In this document: piece by piece, positions 59,166 through 64,000 of the stretch
How the letters are laid out: each line of letters starts with the position of its first letter
Numbering within the stretch: the first letter of the stretch is position 1
Assembly: GCA_001466705.2 (NCBI GenBank)
Contig: LATX02000035.1
Coordinates: forward strand, 434,001 to 498,000
Direction of reading: 5' to 3'
Source: Moniliophthora roreri
Lineage: Eukaryota; Basidiomycota; Agaricomycetes; Agaricales; Marasmiaceae
DNA: 64,000 nucleotides
The notes under the pieces: model-generated
Seen by the model: only the letters and a program-made list of their open reading frames with translations
Database searches by the model: none
What the model was told of the DNA's origin: nothing
Position numbers and translations under genes: made by a program

Positions 59166-62100
59166 ATGCCCGCCGTTGTGTACAAGGCAAAATCGACAAC
59201 GGAGCTGATCGAACTTCGTGCAAGACAGCAGCCTGATGATCCAGCAATTTATACTGGAATTCCTGAGTCGGACAATAGCATCAAGCTTCGGTCCCTATCG
59301 TGCGTAACCTGAAACTGTTATGACCGACCAACAGTTCACTCACACGATCACGCATTACAGGTATTCAGACATTCTACGTGCCGTCGATCGCCTTGCATGG
59401 CACTACGCCCTCCTTCTTACTCCCAAACTCAAGCCAGGCGAAATCCCACCACCACAAATCATTGCCGTACTTGTAACCTCGGCGATCGACGAGACACTTC
59501 TCGAGCTCGCTCTCGCTAAATTGGGGCTCACTGCACTTCTACTATCCGTGAACAACTCTGTTGCTGCCGTGGCGCACTTGTCGAAGCTCACCAATGCGAC
59601 ACATGTCATCTACAGCCCCAAATTCTCAGAGGATGCGAGGGAGGCAAGAGAGTTGCTGATGAAGGAAGGATACGAATTGGGCCTGGTGGAGGACAAGAGG
59701 TTCCCGCTCTGGGGCGAAGGTGGGATTCAGACTACCAACGTGAAGCCATTCGCTGCTCCATTGACACCAGAGCAGGAGGCAGATCGCCCGGCGGTCATTC
59801 TTCACTCATCTGGTTCTGTAGGTTTGTTGACAAATCGCAGTACGAAGAATACTGATCATTCCTTAAAGACTGGCTTCCCAAAACCGGTATATATCAGTCA
59901 CTATGGCTTAATTGCAAACATCGCCATCAATCAAAATAAACCTGGGTTCAGCACCTTGCCCGTTTTTCACGGATACGGTCATTATGCTCTGTACGTTTGA
60001 AATCAATATTGTTTCCAGCGCTGTCTCATGAGCTAGTTCAGATTCCGTTGCATGTATCCCGGAAAGCCCATGACTCTTTTCCCGCCTCACTTACCGCTTA
60101 CATCGGCAAATATATGTGCCGTGCACGCAGCCTCGCCTCCGACAAACCAATGTTTCGCTGTACCCTACGTGATTAAGGCAAGTTTTTAACTGGATGTTCT
60201 GCTCACTACCACTTACCACCACACTAGCTTTTAGGAGAAACTGAAGAAGGAACACGGATGCTCGCATCATTTGACGTCGTGAGTTTCGCAGGTGCACCTC
60301 TCCCAGTAAGTACTGAAACAAGGGTCGCCGATTTTGAGCTCCGTTTTTCATCTTGAACCACAGGAAGATCTCGGAGACAGACTCACCGACGCCGGCGTCA
60401 ACCTCTTGAGTATCTACGGGATAACCGAAGTGTGTTTAGAGAATATCTCTACAGAATTAGTCCTCTGACCCTCTACACAGACCGGGTCTCTGATGAATTC
60501 CGAACGCGACTTTGCTACAGACAAAGGGTGGAAGTGGGTTCGCCCCTTTACTTCGAGCAAGCCTTATCTGCGTTTTGAACCGCAAGGGAATGACACGTTC
60601 GAAGTCGTGGTATTGGATGGTTACCCACCAAAGGTATTCTTCATTTGTTTTCATCCTGGATGCAGGCACAACGAAGGTGTTCCCAGATTCAATCCAATAG
60701 ACCTGACAATTCTTTTGCGACAAAGGACCTGTTCTTGCGAAATCCAGAGTGCGAGAACCAGTATAGGTACATTGGACGACTCGACGACACACTAGTTCAC
60801 ATTTTGGGCGAGAAGACCAATCCTGGTAAGGCACTCTTATTTTCACTTGCTCATTGGCATTTACCAAGTGATTACACGCAGTACCGATGGAACTCTGCAT
60901 TCGCGGAAATAGTCCGTATGTCGCCGAAGGTCTGCTCATTTGCTATCGGAATGTTCTCATCTCACATTCCGCCTCTCACCAGCCGTCGTATTTGGAGCTG
61001 GAAAGCCCCAGACTGGTGTCCTTATTCTACCTTCTGAGCTGGGCAAAGATCTTTCGAAGGCACAACTCATGGAGAAAGTCTGGCCGGTCATCGAACTCGC
61101 CAACTCGGAAGCACCGTCCCACTCACGTATCCTCCCGGAAATGGTCGATTTCCTACCGTATGGAACACACGTACCCGTCGCGACGAAGATGAGCATTTTG
61201 AGGCCGGCGTGTTATGCGAAGTTCAAGAATGTGATTGGTAAGTTCATTCATCTCGTCAACTTGCTTAATTGTTCACAAGATGTCGTAGAGGACATATACA
61301 GCCGCTTTGAAGCCGGATCCAACGATCAACAGAAGCTGCGACTGACGACACAGGAAGAGATGGAGAAGTACCTGTTGGGAACGATTGCAAGGGCCGTTGG
61401 ACCAGTCAAGGCAACGAAGTTGACGCGAGACGTCGATCTATTCGCTTTCGGCGTTGATTCTCTGCAGGCAACAAGAGTCAGGAACTCGTGCTGGAAGGAG
61501 TTGGACTTGGGTAAGGATGTGAGCCTCGGACAAAATGTGGTGTATGAACATCCTAGTATCGAGAGGTACGTTACATTTTCCTCCTTCCTGCGACATTGAC
61601 CAATGTTCTGGGTATCAGGCTCGCGCAGTACATCTTCTCGTTACAGTCAGGACAACCTCAATCTTCTACCGCTTCTCACCAAGAAAAGATGCTTGCATTG
61701 TTGGAGAAATACGCAGCAAGACTGCAGTCGAGGAAAGCTACTCCTCACGCCTTACCGAGACCCGTCGAGGAGCGCGTTGTGGTATGGGTGTGGTCATCGT
61801 TATAGTCTAATGCTGACGGCTCGCTAGCTATTGACAGGCGCAACAGGCTCACTTGGAGCTCACATCCTCCATCAACTGGTGTCCTCGCCCATTCGAAAGG
61901 TGATATGTCTTTCCCGTGCTACCTCGCATGCAGAATCTCGGCATCGCGTCAAATACTCGCTCAAACAGAGGATGTTACCTATCCCAGAAGACAACAAGTG
62001 GGATTCATATGCTGCCGATCCGAACGTGAATAACCTTGGACTCACGAAAGACGAGTACGAGGCCATCAAGGCAGAAGTGACAGATGTTGTGCATGTAAGA

Positions 62101-63175
62101 ATGTCGCATTATCTCTCGGTGTCAATTTGACTAATTTGACCGGCGTCTACTTCCCTTATAGAACGCATGGCCTGTCAACTTTGTCCTTGCTGTTGATTCG
62201 TTTGATGTACACATAGGAGGGGCCGTGAACCTTATGAATCTTTGTCTCCAATCACCTTACGCCAAGTCTACGGTGTTTTACTACAGCTCGAGTGTCAGTT
62301 GCAGACAGGGCTCTCATGATCCTACTTGCGTGGAGGACTACCCAAGTGATCCAAGTACCGCTGCGAGTACAGGTTATGCACAGAGTAAATGGGTGGTCGA
62401 GAAGCTTTGTGAGAGGGCGGCTAAGGAAAAGAATCTGAGGGTTGGCGTACTGAGGATCGGTCAAATGGTCGGCGACACAGTCAAGTACGCTGTACCTTTC
62501 ATATTTGACTGGTGTAAACTGACTTCTTACCTCTGTAGTGGTGTGTGGAACGAGACAGAAGGTGAGCATATGAGGTCGGTCACGTCCACCTACTAAATTC
62601 ATTTCCAGCCTGGCCTCTGTTACTCAAGAGCGCCAGCACCGTCGCAGCTCTGCCTGTGCTAGACGAGGTTAGTTCTCAGCCTCCGTATTCAGTTCTCTGT
62701 CTGATCGCCATTCATGCAGCATCCTCAATGGCTTCCAGTCGATTACGCAGGTCGTGGAATTGCCGAAATCATTCTGCAAGACTCGCCGCATCAAGTTTAC
62801 CATATCGTCAATCCCGACACATCTTCTAGCTGGAATGACATTCTTGACGGCCTGGAGCAAGCTGGTTTGAAATTTGAACGGGTGAACAGGAAGGAATGGG
62901 TTCAGAGGCTTGCTGCCAGTGACCAAGACGGGGAAAGGAACCCCACTATCAAGTTACTGGTATGTTATTGTTTGTTGCGTGTAGAACCATGACTCAGGAT
63001 TTCACTTCAGGACTTCTTCCGAGATCGATGGAGCGGTAGAACTAGGAGGCCTATGTTCTTTAAGACCAACCAGACAGAACGAGTCACGAAGAGTATCAAG
63101 GAGTCACCGCCAGTCACTAAGGGCTTGATTGCAAAATGGGTCAAGAATTGGGGAAATAGTGGTTTTCTGAGTTGA
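59166..63175 (+). CDS. Adenylate-forming reductase (A-T-R, NRPS-like), 1037 aa
   Basis: Eighteen exons: 59166-59299, 59361-59817, 59869-59990, 60042-60177, 60228-60305, 60364-60429, 60481-60633, 60687-60825, 60882-60929, 60983-61237, 61280-61565, 61619-61781, 61828-62094, 62162-62484, 62539-62561, 62609-62667, 62720-62959, 63011-63175. They join without a stop to 1037 aa, the usual length. Adenylation domain (1 to about 525): SSGSTGFPKP at 194-203, YGITETG, YIGRLDDTLVHILGEKTNP. Thiolation domain: LFAFGVDSLQ with phosphopantetheine Ser590. Reductase domain: NADPH loop LTGATGSLG (681-689) and Tyr840-x3-Lys844 (GYAQSKW). Such enzymes activate a carboxylic acid, hold it as a thioester and reduce it, usually to an aldehyde. 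Intron 4 (60,178-60,227) is GC-AG. Substrate unknown. Confidence 0.92.
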
Positions 63176-63327
63176 AGCTATTTGCGGAATCATTATGACA
63201 TGTTAATGCTATTGTAAAGCAAGCATTCTGTTATGACTAATGTTGTAGATATGTACCAGTAAAGAAAAAGTTCATATCATGGATATAGAGCATAGGATGT
63301 GAATATGGTGAAGAGGGTTATGACGTT

Positions 63328-64000
63328 TTAGTAATACTCATCACTTTCCAATCGTGCCCGATATTCCTGTATCTGGGCGGAGAAGTTGCGGGGCTGACTC
63401 AGTGCGGCGACGTCAATACGATGGGGTGGATGGTTGGGAGGTGGTTTGACTCTATTCCATCCATATGGGCCCCCGCAGTCTTCAGACGGAGTGCACCCTA
63501 TCGACGTCAGTCAGATATGCAGATATCGGCAAAAAATAAAGAGGCCGTACCAGAAGCTTCAGTGAATGTCGGGTACTTCATGTATATCGGGATCTCCAAC
63601 TCTCCTTCAAATGTAATCCAATGTTCCCAGCAATCCTATCAGGTGGTCAGCAATCAGCAAATGGTTGAACGAGCGGGACTGACCCCAGGATCATATAGAT
63701 ATAGCATTGGAAGAATAGGTCCTTCCCCTTCATCCTTAGCGAGGTGATGATAGCGCCCATTGCGGTCGTAAACGTCCAAAAGTTTGATTTTACTTTCGTA
63801 GAATGTTGGAGGTGCTGATTCCCCGTTCATGGGTTCAATCATGTCATCCTCGTCGGCTCGAATTTCTAGGGAAGTGTTCTCCGGCCTTACAGAAACGTCT
63901 CCAGTACGGGGATTCGGTGTTGCAGTCGTGAAGGAGAATAAATGAAGATGGCGATTCTCCCAGCCGAAGGCGTACTGTATGGCGAGATGGAGGGCGTGAA
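63328..64000 (-). CDS. pRiA4b ORF3-like domain protein, 3' end (5' end off window)
   Basis: Exons 64000-63684 (continuing beyond the window), 63635-63551 and 63497-63328. The frame reads FHALHLAIQYAFGWENRHLH, LLDVYDRNGRYHHLAKDEGE, YLYDPGDCWEHWITFEGELE, and GCTPSEDCGGPYGWNRVKPP before stopping. The Tyr-Asp-Pro-Gly-Asp-x-Trp-x-His and CxPEDxGGPxG-type blocks are the hallmark of the PRiA4_ORF3 family, first seen on bacterial plasmids and insertion-element passengers and also present in fungi, often with a MYND finger. Biochemical role unknown. Convergent with the reductase gene, about 150 bases apart. Confidence 0.82.

Noticed and set aside
1..64000. CRISPR arrays, bacterial operons or ribosome binding sites
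   Set aside because: The window is eukaryotic nuclear DNA with spliceosomal introns; no regularly spaced direct repeats of CRISPR type are present.

Overview
The window is nuclear DNA of a basidiomycete fungus, almost certainly an Agaricomycete. Genes are split by many 46-60 base introns. The families present are typical of mushrooms and bracket fungi: an expanded-type G-protein alpha subunit, a DUF6534-type membrane protein, an F-box-like protein, an HP1 homologue, an adenylate-forming reductase, and Plavaka, MULE and Ty3 transposons. I cannot name the species.

Layout. (1) 127-2154: an intact, unusual G-alpha gene on the minus strand. (2) About 2.5-32.4 kb: a 30-kb block of transposon debris. 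Its left part (about 2.65-15.6 kb) has almost no CpG dinucleotides. It contains a hAT-like MITE, a small 2-bp-TSD MITE, a decayed Ty3 gag, LTR-like tandem units and a 1.15-kb inverted repeat. The right part holds a decayed MULE (17.5-20.0 kb), three partial copies of one Plavaka (Tnp2-type) element, and a Ty3-type element with two LTRs and a gag gene but no pol (29,725-32,198). Six single-N gaps all lie in repeats, so the local order is not certain. (3) About 33.1-64.0 kb: CpG-normal, gene-bearing DNA. It carries three paralogous small secreted-type proteins (34.0, 55.8 and 57.6 kb), an F-box-like protein, a 922-aa membrane-anchored helical protein, an HP1/Swi6-type heterochromatin protein, a MYND-finger protein, a seven-TM-like DUF6534 protein, an alpha/beta hydrolase, a complete 18-exon A-T-R adenylate-forming reductase, and the 3' end of a pRiA4b-ORF3-like gene. 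Two long stretches (41.4-44.9 and 47.6-53.0 kb) show no gene I can defend.

How parts relate. The repeat block shows CpG-directed C-to-T decay: sister copies of the same transposon differ mostly as CpG versus TpG/CpA. This fits methylation-linked silencing of repeats. The secreted-protein genes were spread by segmental duplication: 33.1-34.6 kb is an inverted copy of 55.8-57.2 kb. One paralogue has lost its signal peptide by an in-frame deletion. The hydrolase, membrane protein and reductase lie within 10 kb and could form a small metabolic locus, but this is only inferred from proximity.

Exon coordinates were worked out by hand from splice signals, reading frame and family conservation. They may be off by a base in places.
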